From Ostrinia nubilalis (lineage: Eukaryota > Arthropoda > Insecta > Lepidoptera > Crambidae): DNA of 64,000 nucleotides. Every line of letters starts with the position of its first letter. Within the stretch, counting starts at the first letter, position 1. Below are positions 11,970-22,700 of this stretch, in pieces. The stretch is from positions 8,070,001-8,134,000 of the forward strand of contig NC_087095.1 of assembly GCF_963855985.1 (NCBI RefSeq), read 5' to 3'. Made by a program: the position numbers and the translations under genes. The notes below the pieces were generated by a model that had not been told where the DNA came from, did no database searches, and saw nothing but the letters and a program-made list of their open reading frames with translations.

Positions 11970-14900
11970 ACTGTAAGACTAGTTTGATCTTGAGAACACA
12001 TTTCACCACACTTCGTTTTGGATCAACCGTTGACCCAACTGGACAACAACCTCGTGGCTGTGATCAGAATATCAAACGTAAGTACGTGTTGGAATTTCTT
12101 GCGGAATTCCAAAGAGTTTACCTTTAAAGTATGTGAATAACTGTTAAATACTTGGTCATCATGCTATAGTTAAAACATAGCAGAGAACCGTTAAACAAAC
12201 AATCAACTTCATTAGTCCTTAATTCATTAAAAATTATGTTCCTTGAAAATTACCCAAAGTATTACAATTTAGAAAAATGTAAGGCACAGGTTACATTTTA
12301 CATTTTGAGTTTTTGCAAGAACTTAGTCGAATTTTACCAAAACCTTTGGTAGTGTTTCGCTAAGATATATTTTTAATCTATTGGTACACTTTTTGCTATT
12401 GAATATAGTTTTCGTTTGGACCAACGACATATATTTAATAAACCCTGTAACTTGTAATATAGCTTCCGAAATATTTTATACATCAGCAAAGCATTTTAGA
12501 CGGGAACGCGAATTTTGGTCTCGAGTATATTTATTCAGCTCTCCACATATACTGTCATGATTTTACCGCATAGCAGCGGAATTACGCCGGACTATAATGA
12601 GCACATCCATTCATATTCGTTTTAATGCAGCGCACTATTACTCCTTTACCCGTATCTAGTTGTATGCTAATGGGATTTAGTCCTTTTAGTAGTAAAGCAC
12701 TAAATAGAGAATAGATTAGTCTAGAACCTTAAATTATAAACGAGTTCTGGTTAAAGTTTAAAATGGGTGCTTTTAAGTGCCTACCCAAAAGCCCTATCCC
12801 AAGAACTTAACTCTGAAAGGCAGTGGGCCTAGTAAAACAATCTTTAATTATTAGAACCTATTAAATTAAGTAGTACATGCAAATCGTCAACTTTAACTTA
12901 AGTTGCTCTTAAGGAGCCTTAAATTGGCTGAAATTAATCATTATTTTTTACCTTACTAGTGCTTCGGAATGAAAGTGAGAAAACTTCGACCTTTGATAAA
13001 TCTAATTACGTCGTTTATGTAATCGTTTATGTTAGGTATTTCGTCTGGGGCTGAGTATGTAACAAAGGGTTTGATTTTGACATGAAAATCTTGTTATTGC
13101 ATTACTCAAATATAAATTTTACTGGATATAAATTGAAGAGATATAAATTCTAAATTCATCACAATCGTTCTATGCCCGTTTCTAAACTCAATCCCCAACT
13201 CTATCGACATCAACGCGAAACACCGTCTACGCAAACTGAAAACCCCAGAACAAAACAAATTTACTTTCCAGTCGAAGTTGTTCAATGGGACGCCGCAAGA
13301 ACTCCTAAAAGGAAAGCATTGTATGCTATTTATTTCCTTTAAAGCAACAAATTAGACGGATGTTTCTTCGAAGTTTGTGGAGGGTCGCGCCGGATTGTTC
13401 ACGCATCGGACAATGGGAGACGAGACGTCGCCGTAAGTTGGGGATGTTGACTGAATACCGATGCTTATGGTGACTGTAGAACACATTTTACTGGGAAATC
13501 CATGGATAATAAGATTAGCTGTTCCAAAAATCATTGATATTACTTGCTTCAAATAAAATAAGATTTGTAGAAACGCGACTAAACACTACATACTGATAAA
13601 TGAACTTGTGTACCTACCTATTTAGGAGCAAGGATAAATGCACGTGGAATATCCTTGTGTGAAATGGAACATTAGGAGAATAAAAGAAGAATGAGTGAAT
13701 AGATGTTATGGACATTTATTTAAAGGGCAAAACACTTGTGTACCAATTATCTAGGTAAGTATTTTAGGAAGAAACAAGCTGTTCCTATTTTCTCCAGTTT
13801 CCATATTTATTAACACACTGCTCAATGAATATGTATAGGTAAAGTCAAATGCATATCAAAAATGTATAGATCGAACAACGAGACCATTCAGTTTGTTTGA
13901 ATTTAAGTGGGTAGTGCCTTAAAATATATTGACTGCAATATCTAGTTGCAACGATTTTGCAGTTAACGAATATCAATGTACCAAACATTTAACTTACTGT
14001 AAGTTATTTAAGCACCTTTTCATAATAACTTTTGTTTTTGGAGCTACGTTTAAGATTTAAATCTCATTATACCACATTGTTATATGAACAAAGTGGACTT
14101 TTATTTCTTCTTCGCACAACTACAGGGCAATTCCAAACAAAAAGTTTAGGGGTATCTTGACTTCAGCTTTAGTCCCCATCTTGGAACTTTATCCTATCGA
14201 TAAGTTTTAGCTTGGCATATGTTGCCAAACATGTTTGGGAATTTATGAAATTCATCGATCTTCTTGTTCGGACATGTTCACTTGTAAATTATGATGACAC
14301 TTATGACCTCTCCTTGCTGGATGTTTTACCAGTCATGTTTTTTTCCACCAGTCATGTAAACATAATCTGTTCTTTTCTGTTAGTAGGTAATTTTTTACAG
14401 TTTCTTCTCTATTTTGAATTAGTAGTTACAGACAGTCTGTATAAGTTGTTAAACAGTTACTAATAATATTATGTATGTCACCTACCTAAGTTTTACAATG
14501 TAAATGCAGTTTTAAACTTGTTAAAAAAATTGAAAAATGTCGTATTACAGACTATAATTTTATCCTATCGATCATCAGGTGAAATCAAAACTAAATAAAA
14601 GTAAAGTGGAGATTAAATCAGTAGGTAATTTAATAAAGATATTAGTGATCTCACAAAAATAAGAAAGGTCCTGATTTAGTTTCTATTTCTGTCATTATTC
14701 GGGTTAATTTTTGCGTCTACAAAAAACAGCGCCTATAGCTATATACTATGTTATGTTACTCATTACAGTCATTTTGCATAAAGAACAAAACACGATCAGA
14801 TGAAAGCAATGAATGTGTTCAAATTAAACAAATGAATTGACTCACGTGACGTAGTAGCATTCAATAGAAAACAAATCCAATAAAGCAAGGTGTAAATCTC

Positions 14901-14985
14901 AATTGTTGTCCGCATTCATCAAGATACCTTAGAAATGGGGATTTAGAAAATTGCTCTAAATAAGGTGCGAGTTGAAAGCTACGCT
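11970..14985. other. Gene-free stretch
   Basis: Nothing I can assign to a gene. 13,190-13,560 has a higher GC content and a less simple composition than its surroundings, but no reading frame with a recognisable product. The small open frames here are not supported by splice sites or family resemblance. Confidence 0.5.
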
Positions 14986-15190
14986 TTTTATTATCAGGGT
15001 TCCGTACCTCATAAAAATAAACGGAACCCCTATAAGATTACTTTGTTGTCCGTCTACCAACACTCTTTTTCTCTATCAAGTTGAAATAAACATGATATAA
15101 TTATATCCTTATTTTCAAACATTTCGTAGGGAGATACACTCCTTATAGTACTTCCCATAGACCTAGAAGTATGAATAGCAAGAAGGAAGG
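14985..15190. repeat. Repeat with GGTTCCGTACC / GGAACCC hairpin
   Basis: A CAGGGTTCCGTACCTCA block facing ACGGAACCCCTATAAG across a few bases, followed by TTGTCCGTCT. This resembles the TAGGGTTCCGTA ends of the repeats at 20,940-21,605 and 58,475-59,140 but is a separate, degenerate copy. Confidence 0.5.
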
Positions 15191-15716
15191 TCTCACAGCA
15201 ATAGAAAGGGTAAAATATCCGAAAATGAATCCGTGTATTGTTGGTGATACTGAATAAAAATTTTTTCTTTCTTTTAAAATCGTTACTTTGTTGTTCCATC
15301 ACAAAAAATACAAACTTATATGCAGTTGGTCTTCTATGTAGGTATTAAATATTGACTTACTTACATAAGTACTATGGAACACACGGTACACGAGTTCGAC
15401 TCGCCCTTGACCGCTTTTATCGAATGCAATCCCTAGGGCCAGGATCAAAGGGGCTAACACTAGAATGTATTTTCAGAGCGAAACTCATCTATGTTACAAT
15501 CCATTTGATATACTATAGACGAATAAAAGAAAGTGGATTTAATAGCTTTTTGGTTTTTCGCTGTGCACTGATTATTTTCTGTTCTGAAGCGTTTTTGGTT
15601 GTAATGAATTGGGTTTGACAGAAGTCTTATTATAAAAACAAGTTACTGATCTGTTACTGAACGTTATGCATTAGAGATACATAGATTGATAGGTTAGGTA
15701 CTCTTTACTACATATT

Positions 15717-15767
15717 ATTGCCTCATAGAGTAATTCATAAGTCTTATGAATTATTCTATGAGGCAAT
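15717..15767. repeat. Near-perfect 51-bp palindrome
   Basis: Two 25-bp arms (ATTGCCTCATAGAGTAATTC... and its complement) are separated by a single T at 15,742, with one mismatch. It lies in non-coding DNA and no larger element boundaries are obvious. Confidence 0.85.
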
Positions 15768-16217
15768 CTCTTCTCAAATACCTACCGTGTACCTAATTTT
15801 TTGTGACGTTTGGTTTTTACGGCTAAAACGATTAACTACATTAACTAATGTGTTGCCGGTAAAACCACGTTATGATTAGATAAATGTACATTAAATTGCT
15901 TTAAACTAACAGCATTAATTATATTATGAACATTCATAAATCCCAGTTCCTTTAACTTTCTTTGACGAATCTATTAAATCTTATCTACCGTTTATATTCA
16001 AAGCAATTTATATTTTAACCTTATTTAAATAAACAAGTTTTAAACCAGACGTTTGATAAAAATAAATCCAAATGATATCCAGTTCCAACGAAGGCAAGAA
16101 ACTTTAAAGTATTGTTGTGGCTGTTCATTAAATATTCAAGGTCTTCAAAATGACTGTACCTTAAAAAGAGTGTATGTACTTATAGCAACAACACATCGAG
16201 CATCTTATGTATTGGTA

Positions 16218-16440
16218 ACTAGATTTCCGCCCGCGGCTTCGCCCGCGTGGAATTTTGTCTGTCACAGAAAAACTTTATCACGCGCGTCCCTGTTTCAAAA
16301 ACCGGGATAAAAACTATCAAGTCCTTTCCCGGGACTCAAACTATCTCTATGACAAATTTAATCAAAATCGGTTCAGTGGTTTAGGCGTGAAAGCAAGACA
16401 GACAGAGTTACTTTCGCATTTATAATATTAGTACAGATAG
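16218..16440 (+). repeat. Dispersed repeat (CCGCCCGCGGCTTCGCCCGC head)
   Basis: A full-looking copy: head TTTCCGCCCGCGGCTTCG, internal CGGGATAAAAACTAT and CGGTTCAGTGGTTTAGG, a CAGACAGA run, and tail CGCATTTATAATATTAGTA. At least six related copies occur in the window (18,711; 18,929; 19,372; 40,755; 50,490; 51,085). It is GC-rich against the AT-rich background. Confidence 0.75.
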
Positions 16441-16914
16441 ATGCTACTTTGCAACAAAAACGTTACGGATGTGCCGGAAACTGTACTAAAAATAATCCTT
16501 AATATCCCATTCCAATATTCGGGAAAACTCTATAAGATACAATACTAAGAATACTTCCAAAAATATTTTATTTGGAAAGGCAGGATTTCTGATAGGCAAA
16601 CTCACTTAACTTTTTTCACTTTGTTAACATCTCAACCTTTCGGAATAAAATAAAAAATAAATAAGAACAAGAAAAGGGTTGCTACAAAATGAAACAACTT
16701 TTCAATCCCAATATTGTTATTGTGTCTTCGATAAATAAATAATATATCCGACATCAACGACTTTTTCCGTGGGTTTTGGAATGTTTGGGATAAGATGATT
16801 GTAAATAAGAAAGCATATTGATGGTATTGAGAAATAAAGGGATGACTGTAAATGATCGATGTAGCGTAAAAGAGTAAGTGCCCTGGAAAGGGCCTACATA
16901 CTAAAAAAGATTTA

Positions 16915-17048
16915 CGCCCATATTCACAAATGATACTTGCTTAAGTGAAGCCGCAGATCGAACGCACAGCGCTGAATAGAGTTCTGTAATTGGTTCGTGT
17001 GTCACCCTGTGCGTCCACGCGCACTGTGAGACCTCATAGTACTAATGT
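16915..17048. repeat. MITE, copy of the 11,820 family, right end decayed
   Basis: The left end ACGCCCATATTCACAAATG is recognisable, and the interior (CGAACGCACAGCGCTGAATAG, in inverse orientation to 11,820) matches. The right end has decayed after CCTCATAGTACTAATG. The copy at 38,733 has the same orientation. Confidence 0.6.
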
Positions 17049-17728
17049 TAGATTGTGACTGCTCAATATCTACTTAGCAGTTGATAAGTTGTTCTAGAGT
17101 AGTAGAGGAAACTATACTGACTGGTACGCGCATGGCACCTTACACAGCAAAAAGTAAGTTATTTTTAAACAAATAAAATTGCAAGCTGCCATTTCAGCCA
17201 CAGCACTGCTGTCCACTGTTGAACCAATGATTTTGCAGATTGACCGATTGTAAGTCTACACCCATTGACTTCCATAACTATCTTCCTTAATTATTTCTCT
17301 TATAATAGCACTAATATATCTGGAGTAAATTTAACCTGAATGAATAAACGCGCGACTACCAAATCTCCCATCTCCCTCCAAGATTTTCACTTTGTATTCA
17401 AGTTTTCGCGAGGGAGATTTCCTTAACCACCAAACATTCTTATTTAGACTCGAGATTTGCTCCAAGTTCGACGATCTCGCTGAATAGCCTGCTTATTGAC
17501 AGCTAATTTATCCTACAATCCGTTTCACCATCGCGGGCGCCGAAACTTATTCTACTTTTTGCTGCAGTGCGAGAAAAATGTTGGAGGTGAGAAGTTCGAT
17601 TAGATGGTGAGATTCATGCTTTTAACCGACTTCAAAAAGGAGGAGGTTATAATATGTTTGGCTGTATGTATTTTTTCTATGTACCTATGTTCACCGATTG
17701 CTCCGTCAATTGTGGACAGTATTACGTT

Positions 17729-18285
17729 TTACATATTTCGTCGTCGTCGTTTCAGCCAAATGACGTCCACTGCTGGACAAAGGCCTCCTCCAAGATTTTC
17801 CACAATGCATGGTCCTGCGCTGCTTGAAGACATCTTCCAGGGCGGTGGTAAATGGATCTGAAACGTTGTCGCTTATGTGGGCCGCTTAAGAAGGCTCAAC
17901 GTCACCCAAAGGGCGATGGAGCGGGCTATGCTTGGAGTTTCCCTGCTTGATGGAATCAGAAATGAGGAGATCCGCAGGAGAACCAAAGTGACTGACATAG
18001 CTCGCAGAATTGCTAAAATCAAGTGGCAGTGGGTGGGGCACATAGCTCGTAGAGACGATGGCCGTTGGGACAGAAAAGTTCTCGAGTGGCGACCACTGGC
18101 TGGAAGACGTAGCGTGGGCAGGCCTCCTACTAGGTGGACTGACGATCTGGTAAAGGTTGCGGGAAGAGCCTGGATGCGTGCAGCGCAGGAACGTGCATTG
18201 TGGAAAATCTTGGAGGAGGCCTTTGTCCAGCAGTGGTCGTCATTTGGCTGAAACGACGACGACGACGAAATATGAAAAACGTAAT
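17729..18285 (+). mobile_element. RTE LINE 3' fragment with inverted duplication of its own 3' end
   Basis: The right half (17,877-18,285) is RTE coding sequence plus a (CGA)n-type 3' tail. The left ~108 bp (17,729-17,836) is the reverse complement of the last ~110 bp (18,173-18,283), including GCAGTGGWCGTCATTTGGC and the tail. This is the geometry of an inverted insertion, as in twin priming, rather than a simple 5' truncation. Confidence 0.7.
17877..18251 (+). pseudogene. RTE-clade endonuclease-reverse transcriptase, C-terminal remnant
   Basis: An open run of about 124 codons matching the extreme C terminus of RTE LINE proteins: [24 protein letters not shown] start, then [38 protein letters not shown], and a final QQWSSFG followed by a stop. 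The apurinic endonuclease and the catalytic RT domain are missing. The frame is preserved, but this cannot act alone. The same C-terminal module appears in reverse at 46,346-46,740, and as a still shorter piece at 39,415-39,490. Confidence 0.85.
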
Positions 18286-18710
18286 ACATACGGAGGGAAG
18301 GGGGGGCCATTTTCCCTCCATAGCAAGTGGACAGATTCGCAACTGGACAGATTCGTTTGCCCTCGATTTCCCTAGGATCTCCTCATCATCAAATTCTGAC
18401 TTGGTCGCAATGGGACCACCTCAGAAGTGTACCCTATCGAACAAAAAAAGATCGGTGACATACATACACAAAAAACATACATACATCCGAACATATAACC
18501 TCCTCCTTATTTGAAGTCGGTTAAAAATTTGTCTAATTGCCGGAAAATACTGACACATATTATCTGATTCCTACGACTACAAACTGTTATTATCTCTAGT
18601 TTCATTATAATTTAATTAAGAAATCAAGTTTATGGCGTCATATTCAAGGGCTGTTAATAGGTACCGTTAATAACCGTTAGTAACTACTCGCAACTGCTGA
18701 TTATAATAAA

Positions 18711-18928
18711 TTAGCTTTCCGCCCGCAGCTTCGCCCGCGTGGAATTTTTTCTCTCACAGAAAAACTTTATCGCGCGCGTCCCTGTTTCAAAAACCGGGAT
18801 AAAAACTATCCTATGTCCTTTCCCGGGACTCAAACTATCTCTATGCCAGATTTCATCAAAATCGTTTTAGTGGTTTAGGCCTGAAAGCAAGACAGACAGA
18901 CAGAGTTTACTTTCGCATTTATAATATA
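18711..18928 (+). repeat. Dispersed repeat (CCGCCCGCAGCTTCGCCCGC head)
   Basis: A close relative of 16,218-16,440: the same head, CCGGGATAAAAACTATCC core, CAGACAGACAGAG run and ATTTATAATATA tail. It is followed head-to-tail by another member at 18,929. Confidence 0.75.
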
Positions 18929-19371
18929 CTAGCTGTGCCCGCAACATCGTCCGCGTGGAATAACGACTTTGCTCGCGACTTCGTCCGCGTAGAAGTCCAA
19001 AACGTTTTTGGTTTGCATAAAAAAGATTACAGTGAGCCAACCTTAAAAGATAGACATAACATGCTATCGCGGACTTTTTTTTACTATTAACTTTTAAAGA
19101 GGAACAATCCTGTCATACATGAATTTTGCGAATTTTTAACCATTTACGCAGCGTCAGCTCTCGAAAGCAAAAAATCACTGATTTGAAACATTCTTCATTG
19201 GTGCTCCGCTCCTATTGGTCTTAGCGTTTTGATATACATAATATAGCCTATAGCCTTCTGGGACAAACGGGCTATCTAACACAAAAATATTTTTTCAAAT
19301 CGGTCCAGTAGTTCCTGAGATTAGCGCATTCAACCAAACTCTTCAGCTTTGTAATATTAGTATAGACTAGC
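18929..19371 (+). repeat. Dispersed repeat (CTAGCTGTGCCCGCAACATC head)
   Basis: A longer, diverged family member: head CTAGCTGTGCCCGC, internal ACATAATATAGCCTATAGCC and AAATCGGTCCAGTAGTTCCTG, tail GTAATATTAGTATAGAC. It abuts members on both sides, consistent with target-site preference of the family for its own TA-rich tail. Confidence 0.7.
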
Positions 19372-19630
19372 TTTCCGCCTGCGGCTTCGCCCGCGTGGAA
19401 TTTTGTCTGTCACAGAAAAACAATATCGCGCGCGTATTTGCTCACCGTTTAGACCTACCCTGGACTACGACAAACATTTTAAAACCAAAATCAGCTCAAT
19501 CGGCCCAGCCGTTCTCGAGTTTTAATCAGACTAACGAACATCAATTCATTTTTATTATTTTTATTATATAGATTAGTATATGTATAATTTAGTATTGATT
19601 AATATAGATATTAGTATAGATAGTTTATAG
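19372..19630 (+). repeat. Dispersed repeat, third in a head-to-tail run
   Basis: Head TAGCTTTCCGCCTGCGGCTT, core AGCTCAATCGGCCCAGCCG, and a tail expanded into repeats of ATTAGTATAGAT. It is nearly the same as the copy inside the MULE-like element at 40,755-40,968. It ends about 120 bp upstream of the lectin start codon. Confidence 0.7.
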
Positions 19631-19751
19631 ATTAGTATAGATTGATTAAACAATTACCGGTACTGGTACCGGATAGGAACCCAAATTGATACACCTTTAG
19701 CATTTATATTCAATCAGTATCTGTAAGTCGTAGTTGAACCAAGGAGTAATC

Positions 19752-22700
19752 ATGTGTGGGAATTATTATTATTTAGCTTTCTATTTAGTCTACATTTCTA
19801 TTGCAAGTAAGTTGTTTCATAGTATTATACAGTATGTCCGGGCATGTAGTGATCAAACTTTAAGGGCGTAACCTCTGGACAATTTTATTGATGAAAATTT
19901 GGGGCTTGACCTATTTTTCGCAAAATTACAAGGATTTAAGTTTTAAATTTTTAGTTTTCCCATCTTCCTTCAAAAACAAGTGAAAGCGTGGGTAATTTAA
20001 CACTAATAGGCAAATATTTTAAATCATGCGATGGCCAATAAAATTAAAAGTACAAAACATACACAAGTTTCATACATTTTAAGGAAGTAAGAATGGATTT
20101 AATTAGAAAAACAATGACTTTTTTCACTTCTTTTTCAGTTATTTCCCATCACAATAAAAACCGGGTCGTTAATATTTTTCATAGAAATAGTTAATAGTCT
20201 TTATCTCAAGAACAAGACAAATCTAATAATTATCTAGTATTCATCATACTAGTTTCATACAGACTTGACTATAAACTACCATACCGCAAAATGACTGTTC
20301 CCCAGTGTAATTAAAGAAAGCATAGTAATATCTTTATCTCAATAATATAGAATGGAAACGATAATTAGTGATCTCACTCGTTTATTTCTAAACTATACAA
20401 GTTATCCAAAAACTGGTTACTGATCCTGAAAGTGCTTCATGAGCTCTATCGAATTACAAAATAAATCGGATCTATCCGAAAATTCGATGTTTCCAGCTTC
20501 CAAGAATATCAATCGTGGTCATGTATTTTGTCCTAATAAATAAATAACGTTATTATTTCAGTATCAGTAACCAGTTTTTCGATATTTTGTATAGTTTTAA
20601 TCGAGTGAGATCACTTGCCGATTCCACCCTGTATTCTTACGAATATTTCATATTTAAATAATAATCACGCTTTAATCGATCGATCTCGGTGGTCAACTGA
20701 TTTTCAAATCTAACTTTTTTTTCAAGGTACAAATGGCATATTCCGTTATGACTACACATACAGTAAAGAGGCAGGAGGATGGCTGAAGCTGCACCAAGCA
20801 CCAGTGACGTTTACAGAAGCATTTCTACGCTGCGACCTAGAAGGTTAAATTAAATACGACACATTATTATTAGAATTATGATATATTTTAAGTTAGGTAT
20901 ATTATTTAGTACATACCTACTTAATATTATTATAGTAGTTTTTTGCGTTTAGATAAAAACAAGTGCGTGTCGTGCCACGCGCAGAGTAGAGTTCTATTGA
21001 TAACACAATATATTTCAGAAGCAAGCAATTTCTTCATCTATTACTTTTCTATTATTATTCACTTTTAATATTTTCTCATAAGCAATTTTGATTTATTAGG
21101 TAAGAAATTTTATAATTCATGAGTTAAATTACTATTACTCTTAACCTTATTAATCTTAACCGTTATAGTTTTCCTTAAAAAAATATAAAAAGGGCTATTA
21201 CTATTATTTTGAATTTTCCCAGATTTTTCACGCCAACAGTTTAGTTATTAGAGAGGGACGCCCTATTCGAACAAAAATTGGCACTTTAACCTTTAATATT
21301 TTGCAAACGGATCCCTAGATCGCAAAACAAACTTAAAAAACCCCTAAACCATTTTTAAAGACCTATCCAACGAGACCCCACACAATGGAGAAGATGAAAA
21401 AAAAACTCATCCCCACTTTTAATGTTAGGAAGTTTCTTTTTCTAAATTTTATTCTACCACTTTATCGGCGTGATTATATTATACATCCTACCTCCACAAA
21501 GTTACAGCTTTCTAGTGCAAATAGTTTTCAAGTAAAACCTCAGACGGACAGACAGACATAACGAAACTACAAGGGTTCCTTATCAGGACTACGGAACCCT
21601 AAAAAGCTTAACTACATTGAAAATTTATTTAATTTGATGCATTCAATTCTTCTCGCCACGACCTCTTTGATTTTTCTCTAAAGATATTATAATACCGTTA
21701 GGAGTCATGATATTATCTATGATTAATGTTGAAGACTAATCTACAGGTGCAGTTCTGGCATCGCCGCTGAATGCAAATCTCCAAGCAGCTATGATAGCAA
21801 GGATGACGGCGGGAGCTAGCTGTGCTAGTCGCGTCTTTACGGGATTCCACGCCACAATTTCCAAAGGGGACTTCACATCTATCGAAGGTATTTTGAACTG
21901 GACGTAAAAAGCCATTTCTGTATCATTTACAGAGGTGGAAGTTCTATTTCTTTGTAATGTTTTATACTTTTTATAACGTGATAATGATTATACGTTTAAT
22001 CAGGTATCCCGTTAGCAAAGATCCCCGTGCAATGGGCCATGGACGAACCTGACAACTTCCAGAACCAGGAATATTGCATCATCATGCTGCATAACGGGAC
22101 GCTGGCTGTTACGCGGTGTAATGAGACGTACCCATACGTGTGCTACAAGAAGAAAACCAATAACCCTGTGATGAATAAAAATTGCGGCACTGTCGACACT
22201 GGTAATTAACTGCATTTACAGACAAAAACACAATAACCTTACATAACTGAAACATCTCTACACAAACAGCATGTTATCTATATCAACTGTTATATCAACT
22301 GAAAGAAAATTTAGACTGTTTGTATTGGTTATTATAATTTCGAAACTACTAGACCGAATTTGAAAATAGTTTTCACCATTAGAGTCCTGCATTATTTCTG
22401 GTGAACATAGGCATTTCAATATCTCAATAACCTTTTATCTGTTCCGATTGTAGCTTATACATTTGAACAAAGCACTGGTAGCTGCTACAAGTTTCACCAC
22501 TTGGGGAAGACCTGGTGGCGCGCGCAGATGACCTGCCTCGCGGAGGGCGGCTATCTGGCCATCCTCAACAGCAATCAGGAAGCCACAGTCCTCATAAACC
22601 TCTTTGCCAAATATCCAGCCAACACTATAAATTTGAACAATAAGGACGTTGTTTCAGTTGGATTTCTTGATTGGGATCAAAATGGCACTTGGTACACAGT

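Larger units (their letters stand above)
17622..18532. mobile_element. MITE with AACCGACTTCAAAAAGGAGG ends, carrying an RTE fragment
   Basis: Left end TTAACCGACTTCAAAAAGG at 17,624 faces its complement GAAGTCGGTTAAAA at ~18,518-18,531. Between them lie element-specific sequence (CACCGATTGCTCCGTCAATT on the left) and an RTE LINE insertion at 17,729-18,285. Relatives of the same family lie at 37,160-37,362, 43,393-43,567 and near 10,598. Confidence 0.65.

Noticed and set aside
14212..14463. 83-codon frame with hydrophobic stretches
   Set aside because: No family resemblance, no splice or start context, and AT-rich composition typical of random frames.
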